Assembly: GCA_947627875.1 (NCBI GenBank)
Contig: CANQXS010000019.1
Location: 1 to 49,287, forward strand
Direction: 5' to 3'
Origin: an uncultured Clostridia bacterium
GTDB taxonomy: Bacteria > Bacillota > Clostridia > Oscillospirales > Ruminococcaceae
DNA length: 49,287 nucleotides
The position numbers and the translations under genes are program-made. The notes beneath the pieces are model-generated. The model saw nothing but the letters and a program-made list of their open reading frames with translations, did not search any database and was not told the origin of the DNA. This document shows, piece after piece, positions 1 to 8,141 of this stretch; the first letter of the stretch is position 1; every line of letters begins with the position of its first letter.

Positions 1-1243
1 CAACGAATAGTTTTACAAAAATTCGCACAAGAGAACGGACTTTTTGTCTTTGACGAATATGTTGACGACGGTTGGAGCGGCACGAATTTTGAGCGCCCAG
101 CCTTTCAACGAATGATGTCGGATATTGAAGCGGGCAAGGTAAATTGTGTCGTGACAAAAGACCTCTCCCGCTTCGGGCGTGAGCACGTCACTATGGACTA
201 CTATCTTGAGTTTGTATTTCCAGAGATGAACGTCCGCTATATTGCCGTAAACGACAATGAGGACACGGATAAAGGTTTATCCGACTTTGTCCCGTTCAAA
301 AACCTGTTTAACGAGTTCATGGCAAAAGATACCAGTCGTAAAGTTAAGGCGGCGTTGCATGCTAAATTTGCTGCGGGAGAGCGCACGTTTTCAATCGCTC
401 CGTTTGGTTATATGCGGCACCCCGAGGAGCATAATAAGCTTGCGATTGCTCCTGACACGGCTTGGATAATTGAAAAGATTTTCGACCTCGCTGCTCACGG
501 TGCAGGGTCAGATCACAAATCGCAGAAGAATCACAAAGTCTGGCACCACACAGATTTTCGCAGGACTGCTTAAATGTGTGGATTGCGGTTGGTCTATGAG
601 CTACGGTGGCAAGAAAAACAAAAACTATTCAACAATGTTTTTTAACTGCTCGAAATTCCGTCAGCTTGGAAAGGCAGGCGGGCAATGCACAGCGCATTAC
701 ATCAGGTATGATACGCTTTATACTTATGTTCTTGCAAGGTTGCAGGATTGGATTTATCAGGCACATACGGACGAAAAAGAGCTTCTGAACAGGCTGCTTA
801 AGACAAGCGATAAAGAAGCTGCGAAAGCCAATAAAAAGCAGTCTGCCGAACTTGCCAAGTCGGAGAAACGCAAGGCAGAGGTAGACAGACTGTTTGCTAA
901 GCTCTATGAGGACTGGTCGAGCGGGCGCATTACGGAGTATAACTTCAAGATGTTGTCGCAGAAATACCAAGCTGAACAGCAAGAGTTAGTTGAAAAGATT
1001 GACAGGCTCAAGTCTGAGCTTGCGTCTGAAAAGCAGACCACTGCCGATGCTGAAAAGTGGGTAGCACTAATCAAGCCATACTCCGACCCCACGGAGTTGA
1101 CCGCCGAAATGCTCAACACGCTCATCGAGAAAATAGTCGTACACGAAGCAACAAAAGACCCTGACGGCACCGGAACCCAAGAGATCGAAATATTTTACCG
1201 ATTCGTAGGTAAAATTGATCAAAACACAAATACGCGTCTTTAA
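1..1243 (+). pseudogene. Large serine recombinase, broken by internal deletion and frameshift (5' end outside window)
   Basis: Frame 1 is open from the first base and encodes the resolvase catalytic domain: GWSGTNFERP, then the core motif DLSRFGREH, and the start of the recombinase domain up to about base 510. The homologous protein then continues in frame 2 (ITNRRR, GTTQIFAGLLKC, DCGWSMSYGG, a cysteine-bearing zinc ribbon) through a C-terminal coiled coil to a stop at 1243. Compared with the family, roughly 80 residues between the recombinase domain and the zinc ribbon are missing, and the junction changes frame. The family catalyses integration and excision of transposons of the Tn4451/TnpX kind. 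This copy cannot make a full protein, so it is a relic. The N-terminal serine lies upstream of the window. Confidence 0.85.
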
Positions 1244-1301
1244 GTTTGTTAAACGGGGGGTCTCCCCGATTTGCCTTGCGGCGAGCGAGGCAAACAACCC
1301 T

Positions 1302-2405
1302 CTACATCCCCACCGCCGTGAGCTTCTGCATATTCTCACGCTTGAGGCTGAGCGAGGAATGGACATAGCGCTCCATCGTAATTACCGTAGTGGCGTGTCC
1401 GAGTATCTCGGAGAGCGACTTTATCTCGAAGCCGACTTCGACACACCTTGTCGCAAAGGTATGGCGGAGGGTGTGAAAATGCACGCCCTCAAGACCGCAG
1501 TCCTTCGCGTATTTTTTCAGCCTGTACTGAAGGGTGCGCGGCTCTAAAAAGTCCTGCGTTCCCGTTAATATGTAGCAGCTTCGGTCGTCGGGCTCCATAT
1601 GCGCGCAAAGCCTTGCAGCCGACTCCGAAAGCGGAATGACCCTGTAAGAAAGGTCGCTTTTCGGGCTGCCGACTACTATCTTAGTCCTGCTCTCGCCGCC
1701 GTCGTTCTTTATCCGCTGCATCGCGGAATCAACCCTTACAGTGCGGTCTTTTAAAGAGATATTCTTCCAGCGAAGCGCGCAGAGCTCCCCTATTCTGAGA
1801 CCCGTGAACATAGCTAAGAGCACGCCGAATTTGCAGCAGTCGAGGTCGCGGACGAGGTAGGAGACAAACCGCTCCTGCTCTTCGAGCGAAAGCACCCTCG
1901 CCTCTTTTCTCTGCTCCTTCGGCGCGGATAGGGCAATCTCGCCGAGCCCGCCGGGGAGCCGCTTCGAGACGTATCTCAGTATAAGCCGCAGGACCGCTAA
2001 GATATCCCTTACGGTTTTCGGGGAAAGCCCCTCAGACAAAAGCGCGGCGGTAAAATCCGCCGCTATGCCGTCGGTTATCGACGCGGGTAAAAGGCTCCCG
2101 AGCCTCGGCTTTATGTGCTTTTCGACCGCCGTTTCGTAGCGGCAGCAGGTCGAGCTTTTGAGCCTTACGCGGCAGGAGCAGAGCCATTCGTCGCAGAAAA
2201 CCGCAAGCCTTCGCCTGGACAGGGGTGTTTTTACGGGTCTCAAACCTTCGCCGAGGGATTTGAGCTCGGAAGCCTTGTCCTTGGCTTCTTTATAGGTTTT
2301 GCCGTAGCAGAAGCCGTAGACGATTTTGCCATAGATGTCCCTTTCCCTGATATAGCGCGCCTCCCAGCGCCCGTCTTTGCGTTTGAAAATGTTTTCGCCT
2401 TTCAT
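1302..2405 (-). CDS. Tyrosine recombinase / integrase
   Basis: A 367-residue site-specific integrase of phage or integrative-element type. The N-terminus is the AP2-like arm-binding segment (KRKDGRWEARY), followed by a SAM-like core-binding domain (about 60-165) and the C-terminal catalytic domain. The catalytic set is visible: Arg in FTGLRIGEL, His-x-x-Arg in HTLRHTFATR, LGHA, and the nucleophile Tyr in MERYVHS. The length and all residues look intact. The start ATG has AAAGGAGG at good distance. It lies downstream of the rpiB-like gene on the same strand, and no excisionase or paired attachment site was found, so it may be a stranded remnant of an element. The target site cannot be read from this window. 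Confidence 0.9.
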   Translation of the reverse strand: MKGENIFKRKDGRWEARYIRERDIYGKIVYGFCYGKTYKEAKDKASELKSLGEGLRPVKTPLSRRRLAVFCDEWLCSCRVRLKSSTCCRYETAVEKHIKPRLGSLLPASITDGIAADFTAALLSEGLSPKTVRDILAVLRLILRYVSKRLPGGLGEIALSAPKEQRKEARVLSLEEQERFVSYLVRDLDCCKFGVLLAMFTGLRIGELCALRWKNISLKDRTVRVDSAMQRIKNDGGESRTKIVVGSPKSDLSYRVIPLSESAARLCAHMEPDDRSCYILTGTQDFLEPRTLQYRLKKYAKDCGLEGVHFHTLRHTFATRCVEVGFEIKSLSEILGHATTVITMERYVHSSLSLKRENMQKLTAVGM

Positions 2406-2501
2406 CAGAAAGCCTCCTTTAAAAGTTTATACTTATAAAGTGGCATTTTGACCGTCGGTTTGATTGTAAAAATTCGGCAGAAGATGAAAGGCGATATGTT
2501 T

Positions 2502-3143
2502 TTATTTGTTCAGAAGCGATTTTACAACGTCTTTGAGCGAATCGTTTTTGCAGTCCTTAAAGAAATATTCCGCAAAACGCTCGCCCGAAATCGCGCCCTT
2601 TACGAGCTCAGCGTCGAGCTCGGGGAGGATATCCTCGAGCGGGCGGTATGTAACCTTTTTTACGCCGTCGAGGATCTTTTTGTTGCGCTGCTCGGGGACG
2701 GCGCGCTCGCGCGGGTAGCCCTGACCGGAGGGCTCGCAGAAGAGCTTTTCAAAGATGTATTCGAGGTTGAGGTCGCCGCCCCAGCCGAAGCCCTTTGCAA
2801 AGGGAACGGCTATCGCGTTGCCGTCGTTTATCTGGGCGAAGGTGTAGGCGTCGAGCGGGTCCTCGACATGACCGCAGATCACCCCGGGGAAGCTGTTGCA
2901 GGCGAGCATCGCGCCTTCGCCCGTTCCGCAGCCGGTTATGACGTAATCCGCGGCGCCGCTGTTGAGAAGGATCGCGGCGAGGATTCCTATCTGAACATAG
3001 GTGAGCCGGGCGGCGTCATCGGCGGAATACATTCCGTAGTTGCGGACGGTATGACCCATCGGCTCGACGACCTTTTTAAGAGCCTTCTCCGCAACGGCGT
3101 TTTTAGCCGCCTGGCTGTTTTCGTTGATAAGAGCAATTTTCAT
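2502..3143 (-). CDS. RpiB/LacA/LacB-family sugar-phosphate-type isomerase (likely DhuI-like uronate ketol-isomerase)
   Basis: A 213-residue protein starting MKIALINENSQ, with the RpiB/LacAB fold signature: GCGTGEGAMLACNSFPGV and the conserved Asn in NDGNAIAVPF. It has a C-terminal extension of about 70 residues compared with classical RpiB (about 145-150). The ATG at 3143 has AGGAAG upstream; the open frame extends further but without a ribosome site. It is the last gene of the GH28-GH105-SDR operon. RpiB-type isomerases paired with an SDR (DhuI/DhuD in streptococcal glycosaminoglycan catabolism) convert the 4-deoxy-5-keto-uronate released by unsaturated uronyl hydrolases. That role is inferred here from the neighbours. 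A pentose-phosphate isomerase role is the alternative. Confidence 0.8.
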   Translation of the reverse strand: MKIALINENSQAAKNAVAEKALKKVVEPMGHTVRNYGMYSADDAARLTYVQIGILAAILLNSGAADYVITGCGTGEGAMLACNSFPGVICGHVEDPLDAYTFAQINDGNAIAVPFAKGFGWGGDLNLEYIFEKLFCEPSGQGYPRERAVPEQRNKKILDGVKKVTYRPLEDILPELDAELVKGAISGERFAEYFFKDCKNDSLKDVVKSLLNK

Positions 3144-3160
3144 AACTTTCTTCCTTTCTC

Positions 3161-3952
3161 TTAGTCCGGCTGCCTGCCGATATATGCAAGGATACCGCCG
3201 TCGACGTATAATATCTGACCGTTCACGAAGTCGGAAGCCCGCGAAGCTAAAAACACCGCCGCGCCGTAGAGGTCTTCGGGGGCGCCCCAGCGCCCTGCGG
3301 GGGTCTTTGAGATTATGAACGAATCGAACGGGTGCTTTGTGCCGTCGGGACGGGGCTCGCGAAGCGGAGCGGTCTGAGGTGTGGCGATATACCCGGGACC
3401 TATGCCGTTGCACTGAACGTTGTATCTGCCGTATTCCGAGGCGATGTTTTTGGTGAGCATTTTAAGCCCGCCCTTCGCCGAGGCATAAGCCGAGACGGTC
3501 TCCCTGCCGAGCTCGCTCATCATAGAGCAAACGTTGATTATCTTTCCGCCGCCGCGCTCTATCATTCCCTGGATAACGGCTTTTGAAACGATAAACGGCG
3601 CGGTGAGGTCGGTGTCTATGACCTCTTTGAAGTCCTCGGCGCTCATATCGGTCATAGGTATGCGCTTAATAATGCCCGCGTTATTTACCAAAATGTCTAT
3701 CCTGCCGATTTTTCCGACCATATTGGCAACGGCGGATTCGTCGGTGACGTCGCAGATAAACCCGCGCGCCGATATCCCCTTTGCGGAATAATCTTCGAGG
3801 GCCTTTTTAAGATGCTCCGAAGAGCGGCAGCAAAAGGCTATCTCTGCCCCCGCCGAAGCGAGCGCCTCGGCTATAGCGAAGCCTATTCCGTATGCCGCGC
3901 CGGTTACCAGCGCGGTTTTTCCTTTGAGTGAAAAAAGTTCGCCAAAGTTCAA
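3161..3952 (-). CDS. SDR-family oxidoreductase, KduD/DhuD-like (2-keto-3-deoxygluconate 5-dehydrogenase type)
   Basis: A short-chain dehydrogenase of about 263 residues. It has the Rossmann motif TGAAYGIG, NNAG in the central sheet, the catalytic YASAK with a preceding serine (VCSMMS), and the PG motif (GPGYIATPQT). The sequence resembles gluconate 5-dehydrogenase/KduD proteins. The start is set by the ribosome site: an upstream ATG at 3970 would encode MRGGVN, but that stretch contains the Shine-Dalgarno GGAGG itself, so the TTG at 3952 is the better start. In the operon it sits between GH105 and the isomerase. The expected reaction is reduction of a 2,5-diketo-3-deoxy uronate to 2-keto-3-deoxygluconate with NAD(P)H in the cytoplasm. 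The substrate is inferred from context. Confidence 0.82.
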   Translation of the reverse strand: MNFGELFSLKGKTALVTGAAYGIGFAIAEALASAGAEIAFCCRSSEHLKKALEDYSAKGISARGFICDVTDESAVANMVGKIGRIDILVNNAGIIKRIPMTDMSAEDFKEVIDTDLTAPFIVSKAVIQGMIERGGGKIINVCSMMSELGRETVSAYASAKGGLKMLTKNIASEYGRYNVQCNGIGPGYIATPQTAPLREPRPDGTKHPFDSFIISKTPAGRWGAPEDLYGAAVFLASRASDFVNGQILYVDGGILAYIGRQPD

Positions 3953-3993
3953 ATTAACTCCTCCTCGCATTTATTTTCGACGCTGCGCGGACG

Positions 3994-5127
3994 CTAATCC
4001 TTAGAGCGCCTTACGCCGTCGCGGAATTTAAGGTAAAGAAGATACTGCGCATAAGCCGCAAAGAGCGCCGCCGCGCCCTTGTTGTCGTCAACTGCGACGG
4101 GCTCGGAGAGGTAATACTCCAAGGTTCCGTCGCGCCGCCCCGGGTCGGGTCCGAGCCCCGCTACCGAGCATGTCCCCTCGAGAACGGGCTTTCCGCCGAC
4201 CTCGGAAATCCTGAGGTCAATAAGCGAGCTGAGTATCTTTTCGGCGGCGGGGATATATCTTTCCTCAGAGACCATTTTCAAGCGGCACGCCTTGAACACC
4301 GAGACCGCGACCATAGCCGAGCCCGAGGTCTCGAGGTAGTTGCCCTCGGCGTCGGGGCGGTTTATGACCTGATACAGAAGCCCCGTTTCGGGGTCGGCGT
4401 ATTTGAGCAGCGCGCTCAGCGCCTCTCGGTAGATGTCCTGAAGGCTGCGCCGAAATTCGTAGAGGCTGCGGTCCATCTCGCCGACGGTCTCAACGAGCGC
4501 CATAAGATACCAGCCCTCGGCCCTCAGCCAAAAATTCTTTGAAAGACCGGTTTCGGGGTCTGCCCAAAAGGCGGTTCGGGATTCGTCGAAGCCGTGGTAA
4601 TAAAGCCCGGTTGCGGGGTCGCGCATATTTTCGCGGACAAGCGCGAACTGGCGGCATATATTGGGGTAATTCCCGCGGTCGGAATAGCGGGTGTCGCAGG
4701 ACATTCTGAAGGGCTGAGCCATAAAAAGCCCGTCGAGCCAGACCTGATTCGGGTATATCTTCTTGTGCCAATAGCTGCCCGAAGGGGTTCGGGGCTGATT
4801 TTTGAGCTGTTCAAGGAGCCTGCCGACGGCGAGCTTATAGCGCTCCTCCCCCGTTTCGGAATACGCGAAGATCAGCGCCCGCCCGGGGAGAATATCATCG
4901 AGCTTATATTCCTCGGGGCGGTAACTTTTGATTTCGCCGGAAGCCGAAACATACCTGTCGGCGTAGCCGAGGATATAATCGCGAAAGATGCTGCTGCCCG
5001 TCGCGGCGCAGAGCTGTTCGGCGGCAAGGAGCACGCAGCCGTCCTCATAGCGCCATTTATCGAATCTCAGGCGGCTGTAGTCCTTATAAAATTCCGCGAT
5101 ATAGCGCTCTATCTTCTCGATGTTCAC
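3994..5127 (-). CDS. GH105 unsaturated rhamnogalacturonyl/uronyl hydrolase
   Basis: A 377-residue alpha/alpha-toroid glycosidase. Motifs typical of the family are WLDGLFMAQPF and FWLRAEGWYLMALVE (the active-site Asp and Trp region), with SGSAM near the C-terminal side. There is no signal peptide, so it acts in the cytoplasm, hydrolysing the terminal unsaturated uronate from imported pectic oligosaccharides. The start is GTG at 5127 with GGGAG seven bases upstream. The GH28 gene stops only four bases before this start, indicating translational coupling. The product, unsaturated galacturonate, rearranges to the 4-deoxy-5-keto form that the two downstream enzymes would use. Confidence 0.92.
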   Translation of the reverse strand: MNIEKIERYIAEFYKDYSRLRFDKWRYEDGCVLLAAEQLCAATGSSIFRDYILGYADRYVSASGEIKSYRPEEYKLDDILPGRALIFAYSETGEERYKLAVGRLLEQLKNQPRTPSGSYWHKKIYPNQVWLDGLFMAQPFRMSCDTRYSDRGNYPNICRQFALVRENMRDPATGLYYHGFDESRTAFWADPETGLSKNFWLRAEGWYLMALVETVGEMDRSLYEFRRSLQDIYREALSALLKYADPETGLLYQVINRPDAEGNYLETSGSAMVAVSVFKACRLKMVSEERYIPAAEKILSSLIDLRISEVGGKPVLEGTCSVAGLGPDPGRRDGTLEYYLSEPVAVDDNKGAAALFAAYAQYLLYLKFRDGVRRSKD

Positions 5128-5131
5128 GGTA

Positions 5132-6697
5132 TCACTCCCTTATAACGCTGCCGACGCCGCCGAGGTCCTCGGGTTCGCCCGAAAAGCCCTCTATTACGAC
5201 GTTTTTTAGCTCTACCCGCTCGGCGTTGCGGATAAATATCCCCTTGCGGCAGACGGGCTCGCAGCCCGACATCATCGCGGGTCTGCCGGGCTTCGCATCG
5301 GCGGAAAAGGATATTTTTATGTTCTCCATTATGAGGCGCTCTATCGGGGATTCTGGCAGACCGTAGAAATACACCCCCGCTGTCGAGCAGTCGGTGCAGA
5401 CTACGTTGCGCATAACTATCTCCCCTACGCGCGGAGTGCGCCCGTCGACGGGGAGCTTCTCCTTTGAGGCGACGTATTCCGATTTGCCGTCGGGACCGCA
5501 GTAATAGAAGCAGTTTATCACGAACGGAGAAGGTACGCGCTCCATTTTTACGCCGTCGAAGAGGATACCGGTAAGGTAGGAATCGCGCCCTCTGCCGCGG
5601 CGGGTCTTTATTCTGAGACCGCGGTCGGTGCCGACAAAGCGGCAGCTTTTAACGGTTATCCCGTTTACGCCGGCGGCTATCTCGCTGCCGACGGTTATTC
5701 CGCCATGACCGCTGAAAAAGAGGCAGTTATGTATAAATATGTTCCTCGAAGGGGTCCTGTAGGTCTTACCCATATAGAGCTTGCCGGATTTCACGGCTAT
5801 GCAGTCGTCGCCGACGGAGAAGCGGATACCCGCTATTTCGACATCTGAGCAGGATTCGGGGTTGATGCCGTCGGTGTTGTGAGAATTCGCGGGCGACTCG
5901 ATATGAAGGTCGTAAAAACCGAGATTTTCGGAGAAGTAAGGGTGAATGTTCCAAGAGGGCGAGTTTCTGATCGTTATGCCGCGGACCGTTACGTTTTTGC
6001 ACCGGTTGAGAAAAATCATCTTCGGGCGCCCGGGGTCGTTTCGGCGAGCCTCGGCGTTCCACCAGTTGTCGAAGCCCGCATTGCCGTCGATAACGCCGCT
6101 TCCGCATATCGTGACGTTTTCGGCGTACATTCCGGTTATAAGGCTCGCGAAGCAGCTAAGCGGGTCGCCCTCCCAGCTTGCGGGCAGAAATTCCGAGCGT
6201 TCGTCATAGCTCTCTATCCTCCCCGGGAGAACGGGCAGCCGCGATTTATCGGGGATAGCCGAAAGTACGGCTCCTTCGGCGAGTTCTATGGTTATATTGC
6301 TCTTTAAAAAGAGGTTGGTGAACCTGAAAACGCCCTTCGGGACAAGTACGCGGCTGTCGGGCGGGCAGCAGAGTATAGCCGCCTGAATGCAGGCGGTATC
6401 GTCGGCAGAGCCGTCGCCCCTTGCGCCGAAATCGCGCACGTTAAGCGTTACGAACTCGGGGAGCGTTGTAAACGAAAGCTCGCCGCCGCAGGCTTCGCCG
6501 CGCGAGGCGCGAAGCCTGTATTCCCGCGAGGGCAGGAGCCCGCCGACGGTAACAACGGCTCTGTCGGCTGTTATTGTTCTCTCGCCGTCGAGGGTAAGGA
6601 TGTATTCCTCGGCGGAGTAATCCGCCGCAGGGTCGCAAAGGCACACGACGGCGCTTCTTATTCCGACGCGGAGCAGTTTAAGGTCAAGAGCGTTCAT
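5132..6697 (-). CDS. GH28 polygalacturonase (intracellular, probably exo-acting)
   Basis: A 521-residue right-handed beta-helix enzyme. All four GH28 motifs are present in order: NTDGINP, GDDCIAVKSG (paired catalytic Asp), GHGGITVGS and the RIK motif (RGLRIKT). A beta-sandwich-like N-terminal domain of about 80 residues precedes the helix, as in bacterial exo-polygalacturonases, followed by NVRDFGARGDG, the usual entry to the helix. No signal peptide is visible, so it probably trims oligogalacturonides after import. It is the first gene of its operon, with GGGAGG before the ATG and a strong promoter upstream (6727-6755). Confidence 0.93.
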   Translation of the reverse strand: MNALDLKLLRVGIRSAVVCLCDPAADYSAEEYILTLDGERTITADRAVVTVGGLLPSREYRLRASRGEACGGELSFTTLPEFVTLNVRDFGARGDGSADDTACIQAAILCCPPDSRVLVPKGVFRFTNLFLKSNITIELAEGAVLSAIPDKSRLPVLPGRIESYDERSEFLPASWEGDPLSCFASLITGMYAENVTICGSGVIDGNAGFDNWWNAEARRNDPGRPKMIFLNRCKNVTVRGITIRNSPSWNIHPYFSENLGFYDLHIESPANSHNTDGINPESCSDVEIAGIRFSVGDDCIAVKSGKLYMGKTYRTPSRNIFIHNCLFFSGHGGITVGSEIAAGVNGITVKSCRFVGTDRGLRIKTRRGRGRDSYLTGILFDGVKMERVPSPFVINCFYYCGPDGKSEYVASKEKLPVDGRTPRVGEIVMRNVVCTDCSTAGVYFYGLPESPIERLIMENIKISFSADAKPGRPAMMSGCEPVCRKGIFIRNAERVELKNVVIEGFSGEPEDLGGVGSVIRE

Positions 6698-6726
6698 ATT
6701 CCGCCTCCCGAATTTATGATAGGTTT

Positions 6727-6755
6727 ATTATACATCGTTTTTCGGGGAATGACAA
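6727..6755 (-). promoter_or_regulatory. SigmaA-type promoter of the GH28 operon
   Basis: On the minus strand a -35 box TTGTCA (6755-6750) and a -10 box TATAAT (6732-6727) are separated by 17 bases, about 30 bases before the GH28 ATG. The spacer contains CCGAAAAAC. The flanks and spacer are nearly shared with the GH43 promoter at 10795-10823. No terminator lies between this promoter and the gene, so the GH28-GH105-SDR-isomerase run is probably one transcript. Confidence 0.8.
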
Positions 6756-6813
6756 TAGGTTAAAGGAAAATGATGAACCGATTGCTCAAAAAGTTTCGGT
6801 CAAGGCGTTTTTC

Positions 6814-6842
6814 AAAAAATCTCCGCTCCCTTTCGGAAGCGG
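6814..6842 (-). terminator. Intrinsic terminator after the GH11 gene
   Basis: On the minus strand an 8-bp stem CCGCTTCC/GGGAGCGG (one G-T pair) closes a GAAA tetraloop and is followed by AGATTTTTT. It lies 13 bases beyond the GH11 stop and separates the GH43-CE8-GH11 operon from the GH28 promoter. Confidence 0.85.
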
Positions 6843-6854
6843 AAATTTTGATCT

Positions 6855-8141
6855 TTATTCACCTGCTTCGGGAGCATTCTGCTCTATGGCGAACGCGACT
6901 CCCTCTGTAGCGCCGTATGCTTCGTCGATATAGAAGCTGTTTGTGCCGCTCGAGGTCTCAACGTAGAGAAGCAGACCCCAGCTCCCCTCGGGGATCGTAA
7001 AGCCGGTGTTTTCGAGGACGACCCATTCGCCCTTTTCGGCCTCTGCCTCGGCAATTCCGGCGTAATTCGTGCCGGAAGCGGTGTTGTATTGCAGAGTGAG
7101 CTTGAAGGTCTCGGCTTCGGCGACGTCCTGCATAACCGCGACGCCGAAGCTGTAGGCGCTGCCGGGGATATAGGTAGTGTTTTTAAGGTCGCGCCCCGCA
7201 CCGTTCCAGGAATCGCGCCTGCCGGTTACATAAAGCGATTTCGAGCCGCCGTAAGCCGCCTTGTCGGTCGGATTTACGGAGCAGTCTCCGCGCGGAGCCC
7301 AGCCGTCGCTGCCGGATTCAAATTCCGAACGGAAGTAGCGACCTTCGCTGTCGGTCTCTTCCGGCGGTACGGGCTCGGGAAGAAGCTCCTCGGGTATCTC
7401 TCCGCCCATAGTGAACTCGTTTTTGGTGATGGTCGCGCTGCCCGCGCTCTGGTAGCCCTCGACGGTAAGCGCGGATTCATACATCTTTCCGAGGGTCATT
7501 CCCAAGCCCTCCCAAGCGGCAAAATGAGCCGAAACGTTGACCGAGCCCTCTTCGCGCTTTTCCTGCCTTACGCTCCAATACTGCTCGAAGGTGGTGTTGC
7601 CGTCTATTGAGGGCTGATTCACCCTCAGGGTCCTGTAAACGTCGTAGGCGTCGCCACCGACGGTTATAGTCGCGATGGGCGCTCCTCCAGGCGGGCGCCA
7701 GCTCCCCCAGCTCTCAACGATGTAGTATTCGATGAGCGGGTCGCGGGTCCAGCCGTAGATGCAGAAATATGAGTTGCCGTCGGGATCGTAATCGGCTGCG
7801 AAATCGCAGGTTATATTGCCTATTTCGCGGTAGGTCTGAGTGCAGTCGAACTTAAGCCCGCGCCTGAAAAGGCTGTTGTTTATATTCGACCATTCACAGC
7901 TGAAGGTCCCGTCGCCGGTGAGGGTCATTTTAGTGGTGCCGCTGTCCTTCCAGAGCTCGTAGCTGTAGCCGTCCTCCTCACCGATGGTGCTGTCAAACAA
8001 TACCGTCTGGTCCTTCTTTGAGGTGTGCGACTGCGGCAATTCGGCGGGACCGCCGTTTTCGGAGAAGGACTCCGCCTGACAGCCGCAAAGCAGCGCAAGG
8101 CAAAGAACCAAAGTCCCAAGTATTCTGAGTAATTTATTCAA
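6855..8141 (-). CDS. GH11 endo-1,4-beta-xylanase lipoprotein with C-terminal CBM
   Basis: A 428-residue protein from an internal TTG (8141) preceded by GGGGGTGA at proper spacing. The N-terminus is a lipoprotein signal, NKLLRILGTLVLCLALLCGC, whose lipobox cysteine would anchor it to the cell surface. Residues 45-255 are a GH11 jelly roll: the nucleophile Glu in PLIEYYIVESWG and the acid/base Glu in EGYQSAGSA are both present. A Pro/Glu linker (LPEPVPPEETDSEG) leads to a C-terminal CBM22/CBM4_9-like beta-sandwich (about 280-425). The gene supplies the only secreted enzyme of this cluster and would release xylooligosaccharides for the intracellular GH43. Its frame is continuous with the upstream CE8 gene, but a signal peptide in mid-protein argues for independent initiation. 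Confidence 0.85.
   Translation of the reverse strand: MNKLLRILGTLVLCLALLCGCQAESFSENGGPAELPQSHTSKKDQTVLFDSTIGEEDGYSYELWKDSGTTKMTLTGDGTFSCEWSNINNSLFRRGLKFDCTQTYREIGNITCDFAADYDPDGNSYFCIYGWTRDPLIEYYIVESWGSWRPPGGAPIATITVGGDAYDVYRTLRVNQPSIDGNTTFEQYWSVRQEKREEGSVNVSAHFAAWEGLGMTLGKMYESALTVEGYQSAGSATITKNEFTMGGEIPEELLPEPVPPEETDSEGRYFRSEFESGSDGWAPRGDCSVNPTDKAAYGGSKSLYVTGRRDSWNGAGRDLKNTTYIPGSAYSFGVAVMQDVAEAETFKLTLQYNTASGTNYAGIAEAEAEKGEWVVLENTGFTIPEGSWGLLLYVETSSGTNSFYIDEAYGATEGVAFAIEQNAPEAGE

Noticed and set aside
2502-3413. 303-residue version of the isomerase
   Set aside because: The first 90 codons lie inside the SDR gene, are arginine-rich and lack a ribosome site. The ATG at 3143 fits the family start.
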